Shown here: positions 1-7,659 of the stretch, in pieces
How the letters are laid out: every line of letters starts with the position of its first letter
Position numbering within the stretch: the first letter of the stretch is position 1
Source of the DNA: Pseudomonas fortuita
GTDB taxonomy: Bacteria; Pseudomonadota; Gammaproteobacteria; Pseudomonadales; Pseudomonadaceae
Reading direction: 5' to 3'
Assembly: GCF_026898135.2 (NCBI RefSeq)
Contig: NZ_CP114035.2
Coordinates: 4,195,501 to 4,259,500 of the forward strand
Length of the DNA stretch: 64,000 nt
Made by a program: the position numbers and the translations under genes
The notes under the pieces: model-generated
The model's database searches: none
The model's input: the letters and a program-made list of their open reading frames with translations, nothing else
Told to the model about the DNA's origin: nothing

Positions 1-1
1 C

Positions 2-1732
2 AAGGCCAGCGGTGCCCAGGCCATTCACCCGGGCTATGGTTTCCTTTCCGAGAACGCAGGCTTCGCCCGGGCAATTGAACAGGCCGGGCTGATCTTTCTC
101 GGCCCACCGGCCAGCGCCATCGACGCCATGGGCAGCAAGTCGGCGGCCAAAGCGCTGATGGAAGCCGCAGGTGTACCGCTGGTGCCGGGCTACCACGGCG
201 AAGCCCAGGACCTGGACACCTTCCGCGCCGCCGCCGAACGCATCGGCTACCCAGTGCTGCTCAAGGCCAGCGCTGGCGGCGGCGGCAAGGGCATGAAAGT
301 GGTCGAGGAAGAAAGCCAACTGGCCGACGCCCTGGCCTCAGCCCAGCGTGAAGCGCTGTCATCGTTTGGCGATGCGCGCATGCTGGTGGAAAAATACGTG
401 CTCAAGCCGCGCCATGTGGAAATTCAGGTGTTTGCCGACCAGCACGGCAACTGCCTGTACCTCAACGAGCGCGACTGCTCGATTCAGCGCCGCCACCAGA
501 AAGTGGTCGAAGAAGCCCCTGCCCCCGGCCTGTCGCCCGAACTGCGCCGGGCCATGGGCGAAGCGGCGGTGCGTGCGGCCCAGGCGATCGGTTACGTGGG
601 TGCCGGCACCGTGGAGTTCCTGCTGGATGCCCGTGGCGAGTTCTTCTTCATGGAGATGAACACCCGCCTGCAGGTGGAACACCCGGTCACCGAGGCCATT
701 ACCGGCCTGGACCTGGTGGCCTGGCAGATCCGCGTGGCCTGCGGCGAGCCCCTGCCGATCACCCAGGAGCAGGTGCCGTTGATCGGCCATGCCATCGAAG
801 TGCGGTTGTACGCCGAGGACCCGGCCAACGAGTTCCTGCCGGCTACCGGCAAACTGGCGCTGTACCGGGAATCGGCGCCTGGCGAAGGTCGGCGGGTGGA
901 CAGCGGGGTCAGCGAAGGCGACGTGGTGTCGCCGTTCTACGACCCGATGCTGGGCAAGCTGATTGCCTGGGGTGAAAACCGCGAACAGGCACGCCTGCGC
1001 TTGCTGGCCATGCTAGACGAGTTTGCGATTGGCGGGTTGAAGACCAACATTGCCTTCCTGCGCCGCATTTTGGCCCACCCTGCGTTTGCGGCGGCAGAGC
1101 TGGACACCGGATTCATTCCACGCCACCAGGACGTGCTGCTGCCAGCGCCAGGTGCGCTGCCGGCGGGCTTCTGGGAGGCGGCAGCCGAAGCCTGGCTGCA
1201 AAGCCAGCCCGGGCATCAGCGCGATGACGACCGCAGTTCGCCATGGGGTGCGCACAACGGCCTGCGCCTGGGCCTGCCGGCACGCAGCAGCCTGCACCTG
1301 TTGAGCGGCGGGCAGGACCAGGCGGTTGCACTGGAACGCAGCGCTACGTCCACCTGGGAGTTAGTGGGCGAGCAACTGGTGCACGATGAGGCAGGTGTGC
1401 GCCGCCAGCATTTGGCGATTCGCCGCGACGGCACGCTGTACCTGCACTGGGATGGCGAGATGCACGCCATTCAGGCCTTCGACCCGATTGCCGAAGCCGA
1501 GGCCAGCCATGGCCATCAAGGCGGCCTGGGTGCGCCCATGAACGGTAGCATCGTGCGGGTGCTCGTCGAGCCGGGACAGGTGGTTGAAGCCGGTACGGCA
1601 CTGGTGGTGCTGGAGGCCATGAAGATGGAACATAGCATTCGTGCGCCGCATGGCGGGACGGTGAAGGCGTTGTTCTGCCAGGAAGGGGATATGGTCAGCG
1701 AAGGGACGGTGCTGGTCGAGCTGGCTGAGTGA
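2..1732 (+). CDS. liuD: Biotin-dependent acyl-CoA carboxylase, biotin carboxylase/BCCP subunit (3' part)
   Basis: The frame is open from the first base of the window, so the start lies upstream. The product joins an ATP-grasp biotin carboxylase domain (HPGYGFLSEN, glycine-rich loop GGGGKGMK, EMNTRLQVEHPVTE) to a C-terminal biotinyl domain with EAMKMEH; the biotinylated Lys codon is near 1623. This arrangement is that of methylcrotonyl-, geranyl- or acetyl/propionyl-CoA carboxylase alpha subunits. In the P. putida group the liu leucine/isovalerate operon ends with liuD, so 3-methylcrotonyl-CoA carboxylase alpha is the favoured reading, but the sibling liu genes are outside the window. REP elements follow the stop, which fits an operon end. 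Confidence 0.8.
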   Translation, partial: KASGAQAIHPGYGFLSENAGFARAIEQAGLIFLGPPASAIDAMGSKSAAKALMEAAGVPLVPGYHGEAQDLDTFRAAAERIGYPVLLKASAGGGGKGMKVVEEESQLADALASAQREALSSFGDARMLVEKYVLKPRHVEIQVFADQHGNCLYLNERDCSIQRRHQKVVEEAPAPGLSPELRRAMGEAAVRAAQAIGYVGAGTVEFLLDARGEFFFMEMNTRLQVEHPVTEAITGLDLVAWQIRVACGEPLPITQEQVPLIGHAIEVRLYAEDPANEFLPATGKLALYRESAPGEGRRVDSGVSEGDVVSPFYDPMLGKLIAWGENREQARLRLLAMLDEFAIGGLKTNIAFLRRILAHPAFAAAELDTGFIPRHQDVLLPAPGALPAGFWEAAAEAWLQSQPGHQRDDDRSSPWGAHNGLRLGLPARSSLHLLSGGQDQAVALERSATSTWELVGEQLVHDEAGVRRQHLAIRRDGTLYLHWDGEMHAIQAFDPIAEAEASHGHQGGLGAPMNGSIVRVLVEPGQVVEAGTALVVLEAMKMEHSIRAPHGGTVKALFCQEGDMVSEGTVLVELAE

Positions 1733-1783
1733 GGTAAGCGGGGTCCACCGCCTAGCTCGGACGGCGAAAGTTTGCGCGATCAC

Positions 1784-1868
1784 TGTGGGAGCGGGCATGC
1801 CCGCGAACACCGGCAAAGCCGGTGCCATAAACCGCGTTGGATTCTTCGCGGGTGAACCCGCTCCCACA
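1784..1868. repeat. REP palindromic pair
   Basis: Two inverted REP arms, TGTGGGAGCGGGCATGCCCG on the left and its partner ending CCCGCTCCCACA on the right, face each other about 85 bp apart and enclose a small hairpin (CACCGGCAAAGCCGGTG). This is the P. putida REP type found between genes. It may stabilise or terminate the upstream transcript. Confidence 0.85.
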
Positions 1869-1903
1869 GGGCCAGCGCAATGCTTGAGATCGGCACCGTA
1901 CTT

Positions 1904-1944
1904 GTGGGAGCCCCGCTTGGCGATGGGCTGCGCAGCAGCGCCGG
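1904..1944. repeat. Solitary REP-like element
   Basis: A single variant REP beginning TGTGGGAGCCCCGCTTGGCG and continuing into GGGCTGCGCAGCAGC lies just before the convergent end of the CI-like gene. It resembles other Pseudomonas REP sequences that carry GGGCTGCGCAGCAGCCC. Confidence 0.6.
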
Positions 1945-1948
1945 CTAT

Positions 1949-2602
1949 CTAGAAGGCCCCGTGCACCCGCACGACCACCCCCAGGAACTCGCAGCCCTCT
2001 TCACACAGGATTGTCGGATAGCGCGTATTCAACGGTTTGAGCATCTTGTCGCCACCCTCCTCGACCAACTGCCGCAACACTGCAGGCCGCCCCGGCTGCC
2101 GCGCAATCACCAACCTGCCGGGTTCTGCCTGCAGGCCCGTGTCCACCAGCACTCGCATGCCCTCAGGCACGCTCTTGCCACTGGCTGCATTCATCGAGTC
2201 GTTTTCCACCACTAGCCAGAACGCATTGCCTGCGGGCATGTAATCCGTCTGTTCGTGGCATTTGCCCGCTTCAGGCAAAGGCCCCTGCAAGTCAGCCCAG
2301 GTCAGAACCGGGAAGCGGAAGCTTGCATAAAGCAGCGCTTGGGCTGATACCGGGGGCTCGACCGCATAGCGCCCAGGGGCTTCGCGCAAGATGTCACGCT
2401 CTACCACCATGACTTGTGCTTCCAGAAACACCAGGCCAAGTTTCTCGAGCTTTTCGTTTATGGTTTCCAGCGTCGGCCGCCGCGTGCCACGTAGCCAATG
2501 ACCCACGCCACCCTGAGTCATGCCCAGCCGTTCGGCCAGCTTCAGCTGGCTGAGGTTGTGTTCGCGCTTGTAGCGCTTGAGAAATGCGTTCCAGTTTTCC
2601 AT
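1949..2602 (-). CDS. CI/LexA-like repressor: XRE helix-turn-helix plus S24-type C-terminal domain
   Basis: About 217 residues. The N-terminus (MENWNAFLKRYKREHNLSQL...) is an XRE-type HTH (LSQLKLAERLGMTQGGVGHWLRG), followed by a S24/LexA-like C-terminal domain with FWLVVENDSMNAASGKSVPEG, where the Ser of NDSM is the expected catalytic Ser of self-cleaving repressors; a matching Lys is not obvious because the later region reads RLVIARQPGR. The frame stays open upstream to 2701, but that stretch is AT-rich operator-like DNA, so the internal Met was chosen; no strong SD precedes either start. It is divergent from the DUF6124-like gene and probably represses it and itself through the shared operator. 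No other phage genes lie nearby. Confidence 0.75.
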   Translation of the reverse strand: MENWNAFLKRYKREHNLSQLKLAERLGMTQGGVGHWLRGTRRPTLETINEKLEKLGLVFLEAQVMVVERDILREAPGRYAVEPPVSAQALLYASFRFPVLTWADLQGPLPEAGKCHEQTDYMPAGNAFWLVVENDSMNAASGKSVPEGMRVLVDTGLQAEPGRLVIARQPGRPAVLRQLVEEGGDKMLKPLNTRYPTILCEEGCEFLGVVVRVHGAF

Positions 2603-2612
2603 GAGCGGAAAC

Positions 2613-2642
2613 AATACGGACTGTATTATTCGCAGCAATACA
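2613..2642. promoter_or_regulatory. Probable operator: overlapping AATAC/GTATT palindromes
   Basis: Two overlapping inverted repeats lie just upstream of the repressor start: AATAC-N5-GTATT (2613-2627) and TGTATT-N9-AATACA (2622-2642). The arrangement is typical of a CI-like repressor binding its own divergent promoter region. That the adjacent repressor binds here is inferred. Confidence 0.5.
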
Positions 2643-2732
2643 CAATCTGAATTATTTATTTGATCATAATCAGTACAGATTGACCTATCCTCTGATTCCA
2701 TTGTGTTTAAAGGGAAATCACAAGGTATCGCG

Positions 2733-3044
2733 ATGAAACCACCGAAAAACGACGAAACAGATCTCGACAGCGAAGCCGCCCGCCGCGCCCTCGACTACTA
2801 CCTCAATCCCAAGCCACAGCGCCCTACCCTGGACAACAAGATCTGGACCCTGCACGAGAGCGTCACGAGCGACCAGGCCCAGGAACATGCCATCGCCCTG
2901 CTGCGCTGCGCCGCCGCCACCGCGCAGGAAACTGCCAGCCACCAGCATGGCAGCCAGCGCGAACTGACCTACGCGTTGATGCACATGATGGACATGGCCC
3001 GCGCCCTGCTGGAGCACAATCGCGCCGCAGATCCGGAATTCTGA
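2733..3044 (+). CDS. Small DUF6124-like protein
   Basis: 103 residues from the Met at 2733, which has AAGG seven bases upstream; an in-frame Met at 2703 lacks an SD. The protein has an acidic N-terminus, a short conserved-looking patch AARRALDYYLNP and a helical C-terminal half (HAIALLRCAAATAQE...LTYALMHMMDMARALLEH). This matches the small Pseudomonas family DUF6124, related in layout to DUF3077, of unknown function. It is divergent from the CI/LexA-like gene, so expression is probably controlled by that repressor. Confidence 0.65.
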   Translation: MKPPKNDETDLDSEAARRALDYYLNPKPQRPTLDNKIWTLHESVTSDQAQEHAIALLRCAAATAQETASHQHGSQRELTYALMHMMDMARALLEHNRAADPEF

Positions 3045-3069
3045 AGAAAAAAGAAAGGGAGAGAACGTG

Positions 3070-3123
3070 ATGGCCTGGAACGGCAAATGCCCCGATTGCC
3101 GGGACAAGGAAGCGCATCGGTAA
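3070..3123 (+). CDS. Possible 17-residue microprotein with a CPDC motif
   Basis: An ATG at 3070 has a good SD (GGGAG, 3057-3061, eight bases of spacing) and opens a 17-codon frame, MAWNGKCPDCRDKEAHR, ending in TAA. The CxxC pair could bind metal or be redox active. It lies 25 bp after the DUF6124-like gene, probably on the same transcript, and before the PrrF promoter. Short frames arise by chance, so only the SD and position support it. Confidence 0.35.
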   Translation: MAWNGKCPDCRDKEAHR

Positions 3124-3153
3124 AACTTTTTTACCGAAATGGATAAAAATCAT

Positions 3154-3181
3154 TTGACTGGCAAATGATAACGATTATTAT
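3154..3181 (+). promoter_or_regulatory. PrrF promoter with overlapping Fur box
   Basis: TTGACT (3154-3159) and TATTAT (3176-3181) form a sigma-70 promoter with 16-bp spacing. TGATAAC-G-ATTATTA (3166-3180) is a 7-1-7 Fur-box-like palindrome overlapping the -10, so ferric Fur would block initiation. This fits the iron-starvation induction of PrrF in Pseudomonas. Confidence 0.8.
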
Positions 3182-3187
3182 TGCACT

Positions 3188-3298
3188 CAGCTGATCGCGA
3201 GACCAGCTGGATAACCTGGAGCTTAGGTCGCTCTCAGATTATCTCCTCATCAGGCTAATCACGGTTTTTGACCCGGCTTTTTGCCGGGTCTTTTTTTT
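3188..3298 (+). ncRNA. prrF: PrrF iron-responsive small RNA
   Basis: The segment starts with a hairpin (CAGCTG...CAGCTG, 3188-3208), contains the PrrF-characteristic single-stranded core CTCCTCATCAGGCTAATCAC and ends in a GC-rich rho-independent terminator with eight T. PrrF RNAs are the Pseudomonas functional counterparts of RyhB: made under low iron through Fur derepression, they act with Hfq to lower expression of iron-rich proteins such as SodB, aconitase and succinate dehydrogenase. P. aeruginosa has a tandem pair; here there is one copy, as expected where PrrF genes are dispersed. The length is about 111 nt; the exact 5' end is inferred from the promoter. Confidence 0.9.
3270..3298 (+). 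terminator. PrrF rho-independent terminator
   Basis: Stem GACCCGGC/GCCGGGTC around a five-T loop, followed by eight T. Confidence 0.92.
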
Positions 3299-3479
3299 GG
3301 CTCTTCAGGCTAATGAAGATCGTAATGGCGCGCATGATAGCAAAGGTGTTTCAGGGCGTGAACGCTCATTACAAAACTTTGCGGAATCAGCACTTGAGAA
3401 TCAATCTCGTTTCGCCTACGCTGGTTCCGCATCAAGGAAGATGCCCCCACCCCTCCCCCTTTCATGCAAGGAGCTGTCC

Positions 3480-3995
3480 ATGACCCGTCTGCTACTGCCC
3501 CTTGAGCACCCAACGCCTGTTACCGAACACGATCCCGATCGCGCCTTGCTGCATGCGCTCAAGCGGCTGCCACGGCGTGTGCAGCAAGTGTTCCTGCTCA
3601 ACCGCCTCGACCAACTGGACTTCGCCAGCATCGCTGCCCGCCTCGACTTGCCCCTGGCGAGCATCGAGCAAAACATGGACCAGGCGCTGCAGGCCGGGCG
3701 CTCACGCCGTGATGTGCTGTCGAGTGTTGCCGGGCAATGGTATGTGCGCTTGCAAAGCCCACAGGTGACCGCTTGCGAACGGATCGACTTTCGTCGCTGG
3801 CTGGATGCGGATACGGCAAACCTGCAAGCGTTTCACGAAACCGAACTGCGCTGGCGCAGCCTGTTGGCCCCGGCACGGCAACTGGGCCATGACGGCTGGT
3901 ACCGGCAAGGCCGGGCGGCGCTGTCGCTGGGTGGGTGCTCGATTGCGGTCGGGCTTGGCGTGGCGGCGTTGGTAGTGTTTGGTCTCTGGGCCTGA
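3480..3995 (+). CDS. Sigma-region-4-like/FecR-N (DUF4880) hybrid protein with C-terminal membrane segment
   Basis: 171 residues; start set by AAGGAG at 3468-3473. Residues about 20-70 (LLHALKRLPRRVQQVFLLNRLDQLDFASIAARLDLPLASIEQNMDQAL) look like ECF sigma region 4. Residues about 80-130 (WYVRLQSPQVTACERIDFRRWLDAD...HETELRWRSLL) match the N-terminal DUF4880 domain of FecR-type anti-sigma factors. The C-terminus is one hydrophobic helix (IAVGLGVAALVVFGLWA). Sigma region 2 and the periplasmic FecR domain are both absent, so it is neither a working ECF sigma factor nor a normal FecR. Its place just after PrrF suggests an iron-linked role, which is inference. Confidence 0.7.
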   Translation: MTRLLLPLEHPTPVTEHDPDRALLHALKRLPRRVQQVFLLNRLDQLDFASIAARLDLPLASIEQNMDQALQAGRSRRDVLSSVAGQWYVRLQSPQVTACERIDFRRWLDADTANLQAFHETELRWRSLLAPARQLGHDGWYRQGRAALSLGGCSIAVGLGVAALVVFGLWA

Positions 3996-4014
3996 TTACG
4001 CACCCGTACGTCGG

Positions 4015-4992
4015 TCAAAAGCGCTCGGCCGGGTCTGTGGTCATGAGCATCTGCTGGAAGCGCTCCAGAAAGATCGACTCGGCTTGGGTAAACTTCTGTT
4101 CCCGGTTCCACAGCAGGTACACGTTCACATCGATCACCCCGTCCCACGGCGGCAGTCGCCACAGCTCATTGGCCTGGACATCCGCCGCGACGATGTGCTC
4201 CGGCAGGCAGCCGATGCCGTAACCGGCTCCCACCAGCCGCAGAATTTCATCCAGGCTCGGTGACGATGCAACAATACGCCCGGTAAACCCCTGCTGATCA
4301 CGAAACACCGTCAGCGGCGACAGGTTGCCGCCCATCTGGTCACTGGTGAAGCTCACAAAGTTCTCGCCCTGCAGATCCGCCAGGGTGAGGTTCTTGCGAC
4401 CGAACAAGCGATGGCGCTTGCCACAGAAAAACGCGTAGCGTTGTTCTAACAGCACCCGTTGTTCAAGCCGGGGCTGGGGCGTGCGGCACAGGCTCAGGCC
4501 GAACGAGGCGGTCTTCTGCAACAAGCCACTGGCCACATTCGAACTACGCAGCACATCGATCTCCACCTCCACCTGGGGGTAGTCACTGTGGAATTGTGCG
4601 AGAAACTCATCATAGACGCGGGACTGTATACGGCTGATGCTCAGCAGGCGGATTTTGCCCGTCACTGTTTCGGCTGGGCGGTCCAGCGCAGGCCCCAGCC
4701 GCGAGACCGTGCCGTATAGCTCGGCAGCGATCTGCATTACCTCTTCCCCCGCCTGCGACAGGTTGATGCGTGGCCCGCGGCGTACCACCAAGGCACTGCC
4801 CAACTGCTCCTCAAGACGCCTCAGCGCCTGGCTTACCGCCGGCTGGCTCAAGTGCAGCCGTGCCGCAGCGCGGCTGATACTGCCCTCCTGGCCGATCACC
4901 AGAAATGTTCGCAACAGGTTCCAGTCGAGGCGATCGTTGAGGAAACGCTTGGCTTCGGGGTCCCTCGTGAAGGGCGTTGTCGTCAGCATCAT
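4015..4992 (-). CDS. LysR-family transcriptional regulator
   Basis: 325 residues. An N-terminal winged HTH (LDWNLLRTFLVIGQEGSISRAAARLHLSQPAVSQALRRLEEQLGSALVVRRG) precedes a LysR substrate-binding domain (KIRLLSISRIQSRVYDEFLAQF...). The length is usual for the family, with about 20 extra residues before the HTH. It is divergent from the acetylpolyamine-deacetylase gene across 163 bp, the usual setting for a LysR activator of its neighbour. The effector is unknown. Confidence 0.9.
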   Translation of the reverse strand: MMLTTTPFTRDPEAKRFLNDRLDWNLLRTFLVIGQEGSISRAAARLHLSQPAVSQALRRLEEQLGSALVVRRGPRINLSQAGEEVMQIAAELYGTVSRLGPALDRPAETVTGKIRLLSISRIQSRVYDEFLAQFHSDYPQVEVEIDVLRSSNVASGLLQKTASFGLSLCRTPQPRLEQRVLLEQRYAFFCGKRHRLFGRKNLTLADLQGENFVSFTSDQMGGNLSPLTVFRDQQGFTGRIVASSPSLDEILRLVGAGYGIGCLPEHIVAADVQANELWRLPPWDGVIDVNVYLLWNREQKFTQAESIFLERFQQMLMTTDPAERF

Positions 4993-5155
4993 TATTTGTT
5001 GATCTTATACTGGAGTATTGGAATTAGAAGCTTTTCCTAGCATAGGACTTGGCCCAATATCTGGCAACGCACCACCAGGGTGCCTTTGTCATACCCGTGC
5101 TGAGGGTTCTCCCCGAACTGGGCGATTGATCGCACGCGTTACCAAGAGGTGATCC

Positions 5156-6172
5156 ATGAAAGCGTTTTTCCATCCAGCTCAACGCCTGCACCACCCCCGC
5201 TCCTATCTGTCACGTGGGCAGATGCGCCAACCACAGGAAGTGCCGGCACGCATCGAACCGCTGCTGGCAGTGGTCAATAAGCTAGGCTACCCGCTGTTCG
5301 AGCCCGCTGACCACGGCCTGGCGCCGCTGGCGGCGGTGCATGGCCAGGCGTATCTGGACTACCTGGGCAGCGCCTACCAGCAGTGGCATGAAGTGCCGGA
5401 AGACTGGGGCGATGAGGTGATGTCCAACATCTACATCCGTGAAGGCAACCCGTTGCGCGGCATCCTCGGCAAGACCGCCCGCTACCTGGCCGATGGCAGT
5501 TGCCCGATCGGCGAGCACACCTGGCAGGCCGCCTACTGGTCGGCGCAGAGCGCAGTGGCCGCAGCACATGCGGTGATCGAAGGCGACCAGGCCGCTTATG
5601 CGCTGTGCCGGCCGCCAGGGCACCATGCCCGCGCCGAAGCGGCGGGTGGGTTCTGCTATCTGAACAATGCCGCAATCGCCGCCCAGGTGCTGCGTGGCAA
5701 GTTCGACAAAGTGGCCATGCTCGACACCGACATGCACCACGGCCAGGGCATCCAGGAAATTTTCTACGAGCGCAACGATGTACTGTACGTGTCGATTCAT
5801 GGCGACCCGACCAACTTCTACCCCGTGGTCGCCGGGTTCGATGATGAGACCGGAGCGGGTGCAGGAGCAGGCTTCAACCTGAACCTGCCCATGGCACACG
5901 GGGCCAGCGAAGCGGATTTCTTAGCCTGCATGGACCAGGCGGCAACAGCGCTGCACGCCTTCGCTCCCGACGTGCTGGTGCTGTCGCTGGGCTTTGATAT
6001 CTACGAAAACGACCCCCAATCCAAGGTCCACGTCAGCCATGAAGGGTTTTACCTTCTGGGGCAGCGGATCAAGGCGCTGGGCCTGCCTTGCGTGGTGATC
6101 CAGGAGGGTGGCTACGACATTGCGACCCTCGATGAAAATGCCTCGCGCTTTTTTGCCGGGATGGCTGCCTAA
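5156..6172 (+). CDS. Histone-deacetylase-superfamily acetylpolyamine amidohydrolase
   Basis: 338 residues, with SD GAGGTG before ATG. Family motifs are in order: RPPGHHA (general-base His pair), GFCYLNNAAIAAQ, DTDMHHGQGIQEIFY (zinc ligands Asp and His), LSLGFDIYENDP (third zinc ligand) and QEGGYDIATL (Gly-Gly-Tyr with the oxyanion Tyr). Such zinc enzymes in Pseudomonas (AphA/AphB type) deacetylate N-acetylputrescine or N-acetylcadaverine in polyamine catabolism; the exact substrate here is not shown. The divergent LysR gene is the likely regulator. Confidence 0.88.
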   Translation: MKAFFHPAQRLHHPRSYLSRGQMRQPQEVPARIEPLLAVVNKLGYPLFEPADHGLAPLAAVHGQAYLDYLGSAYQQWHEVPEDWGDEVMSNIYIREGNPLRGILGKTARYLADGSCPIGEHTWQAAYWSAQSAVAAAHAVIEGDQAAYALCRPPGHHARAEAAGGFCYLNNAAIAAQVLRGKFDKVAMLDTDMHHGQGIQEIFYERNDVLYVSIHGDPTNFYPVVAGFDDETGAGAGAGFNLNLPMAHGASEADFLACMDQAATALHAFAPDVLVLSLGFDIYENDPQSKVHVSHEGFYLLGQRIKALGLPCVVIQEGGYDIATLDENASRFFAGMAA

Positions 6173-6228
6173 GGCAACACCCGTGCGGCGCCGAACCTGA
6201 GCGACACGCGAGCTCCAGCAATAATCGA

Positions 6229-7083
6229 CTACGGGCTGGTCCACTCCAGCTCAACCACCACTGGGAAGTGATCCGAGGGAAGCACGCCGTTGATGAGGCG
6301 ATCGTCGGTAACGAAGCTGCGCGCATGGAAGCCGCGCTCCAGCACCCAGTCCACGCGCACTGTGGCCTTGCCGGTGAAACCATGGAAGGTATTGCTTGGC
6401 CCCCGCGGGGTTTTCACTACAGGACGGGTATCCTGCAATACGCGGGAAAGCGCCAGGTAAGCCGAACTGCCGGGTTCAGCATTGAAATCACCTGTTAGCA
6501 CCACGGGCACGCCAATGGGTAATTTGTCGACGCGAGCGGCGATCAGCTCTGCCCCCTTGACCCGCGCCGTCTCATCCTCTGCGCGATAAGGCAGATGAGT
6601 ATTCAGGAAATAGAAACGGCGGCCGTCCTCGATCCGACGGAATAACGCCCAACTGACCATGCGAGGAAAGAGATTGCCCCAGCTGACGCTCCCTGCAACG
6701 TCAGGCGTGTCCGACAGCCAAAAGTCACCCCATTGTTCCGCCGTCATCTGCGTGCTGTCGTAGAACACACCCATATGTTCATCGCCGTCGCCGCCGCGTC
6801 GCCCCTCCCCGAACCAACGGTAGCCGGGAAGGTGAGCTGCCAGATAATCAGCCTGCTCCTGCACGAGCTCCTGAGTACCGATAACAGCGGGCTGGACATC
6901 CAGAATCATCGTGACCATCGCGGCCCGACGGTCTTCCCACCGCTTACCAGGCGCAGCGTCGACCGGTGTGCGCACATTGAATGACATGACCTTCAACGAT
7001 TCGGGCAGCCCTGCCCAAACATTACCCGGCAGTACAAGTATCAGCAGCGCCAGCAGTATAGGTTGATAGATGGACACCCTCAT
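6229..7083 (-). CDS. Secreted endonuclease/exonuclease/phosphatase-family hydrolase
   Basis: 284 residues with SD GGAGGG. A signal peptide (MRVSIYQPILLALLILVLPGNVWA) is followed by an EEP fold: KVMSFNVR (Asn), IGTQEL (metal-binding Glu), FLNTHLP (catalytic His), LTGDFNAEP (Asp/Asn) and DHFPVVVELE (terminal Asp-His). EEP proteins cleave phosphodiesters in nucleic acids, inositol phosphates or sphingomyelin; the substrate cannot be told. It converges with the deacetylase gene and looks monocistronic. Confidence 0.85.
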   Translation of the reverse strand: MRVSIYQPILLALLILVLPGNVWAGLPESLKVMSFNVRTPVDAAPGKRWEDRRAAMVTMILDVQPAVIGTQELVQEQADYLAAHLPGYRWFGEGRRGGDGDEHMGVFYDSTQMTAEQWGDFWLSDTPDVAGSVSWGNLFPRMVSWALFRRIEDGRRFYFLNTHLPYRAEDETARVKGAELIAARVDKLPIGVPVVLTGDFNAEPGSSAYLALSRVLQDTRPVVKTPRGPSNTFHGFTGKATVRVDWVLERGFHARSFVTDDRLINGVLPSDHFPVVVELEWTSP

Positions 7084-7635
7084 GGAATCCCTCCGTAGAT
7101 CCGCATAGGGGGTAGGCTACTGATGAAGGCACATCAGGTTCACACATTACCTCTGCGGGTCAGCGCACGCCCTGACGACGTTTTTTAACTCATCAACATT
7201 CGCTCGCTTACGCGCCTCTCGAGCAATGACTTTGAATCGCGTGACGCTTTGTGTCCACTAGCAAAAATGACAGGTCAGTTCAAACTCGTGCCGGGCAGCA
7301 TTGGCATTGCGCCAACCTGCTTGGTTTACGAAAAAGGCAGAACCTCGGCAAGCACGACCCAGCCGTGAAGCGCGGCTGGTGTTTATAAGCACGATCGAGA
7401 TCGAGGATGAGACTCAAGGTAAAACCAAAGCAAGGCGACTGAGGGCGTAGATAAGAAAAAATCAATTGCCAGGCACTGTAGTCCAGCGTGTTTGACCTGG
7501 GAACTGCCTCCCCTATATGCAGTGACTGACAACACATTTTGCTCATTTATGCCAAGCAGGCGCAACGACAAAGTTGACTATCAAGCTGGGGTTTACTGTA
7601 ATCCTATAGTTTGTTGAACGTGGCAGGTCCCGCTA
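7084..7635. other. Intergenic region, no gene seen
   Basis: About 550 bp separate the EEP gene from the LuxR-like gene. I see no convincing frame; the few open frames lack start signals. Base composition drops relative to the flanking core genes and an IS-end-like repeat lies at 7210-7274, so this may be the left edge of the accessory block. Confidence 0.5.
7255..7274 (+). repeat. IS-end-like repeat, copy 1
   Basis: CCACTAGCAAAAATGACAGG, preceded by ATGACTTTGAATCGC. It aligns with the copies at 10141 and 11815 over about 50 bp in the same orientation. It resembles a decayed terminal repeat of an insertion sequence; no transposase is present. Confidence 0.35.
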
Positions 7636-7651
7636 CGTGTATTCCTACACG
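7636..7651. promoter_or_regulatory. Perfect palindrome abutting the ribosome binding site
   Basis: CGTGTA-TTCC-TACACG is a perfect 6-4-6 inverted repeat whose last G is the first base of the GGAGG SD (7651-7655). It could be an operator or an mRNA hairpin that limits ribosome access to the LuxR-like gene. Confidence 0.5.
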
Positions 7652-7659
7652 GAGGTTAG

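Noticed and set aside
2603..2701. N-terminal extension of the CI-like repressor
   Set aside because: The 33 extra codons cover the palindromic operator region, no SD is present and the HTH starts normally after the internal Met.
3188..3480. Second tandem PrrF copy as in P. aeruginosa
   Set aside because: No second core sequence or terminator follows within the gap.
3268..3483. 71-codon frame starting in the PrrF terminator
   Set aside because: Begins within the sRNA terminator and ends at the SD of the next gene; no coding features.
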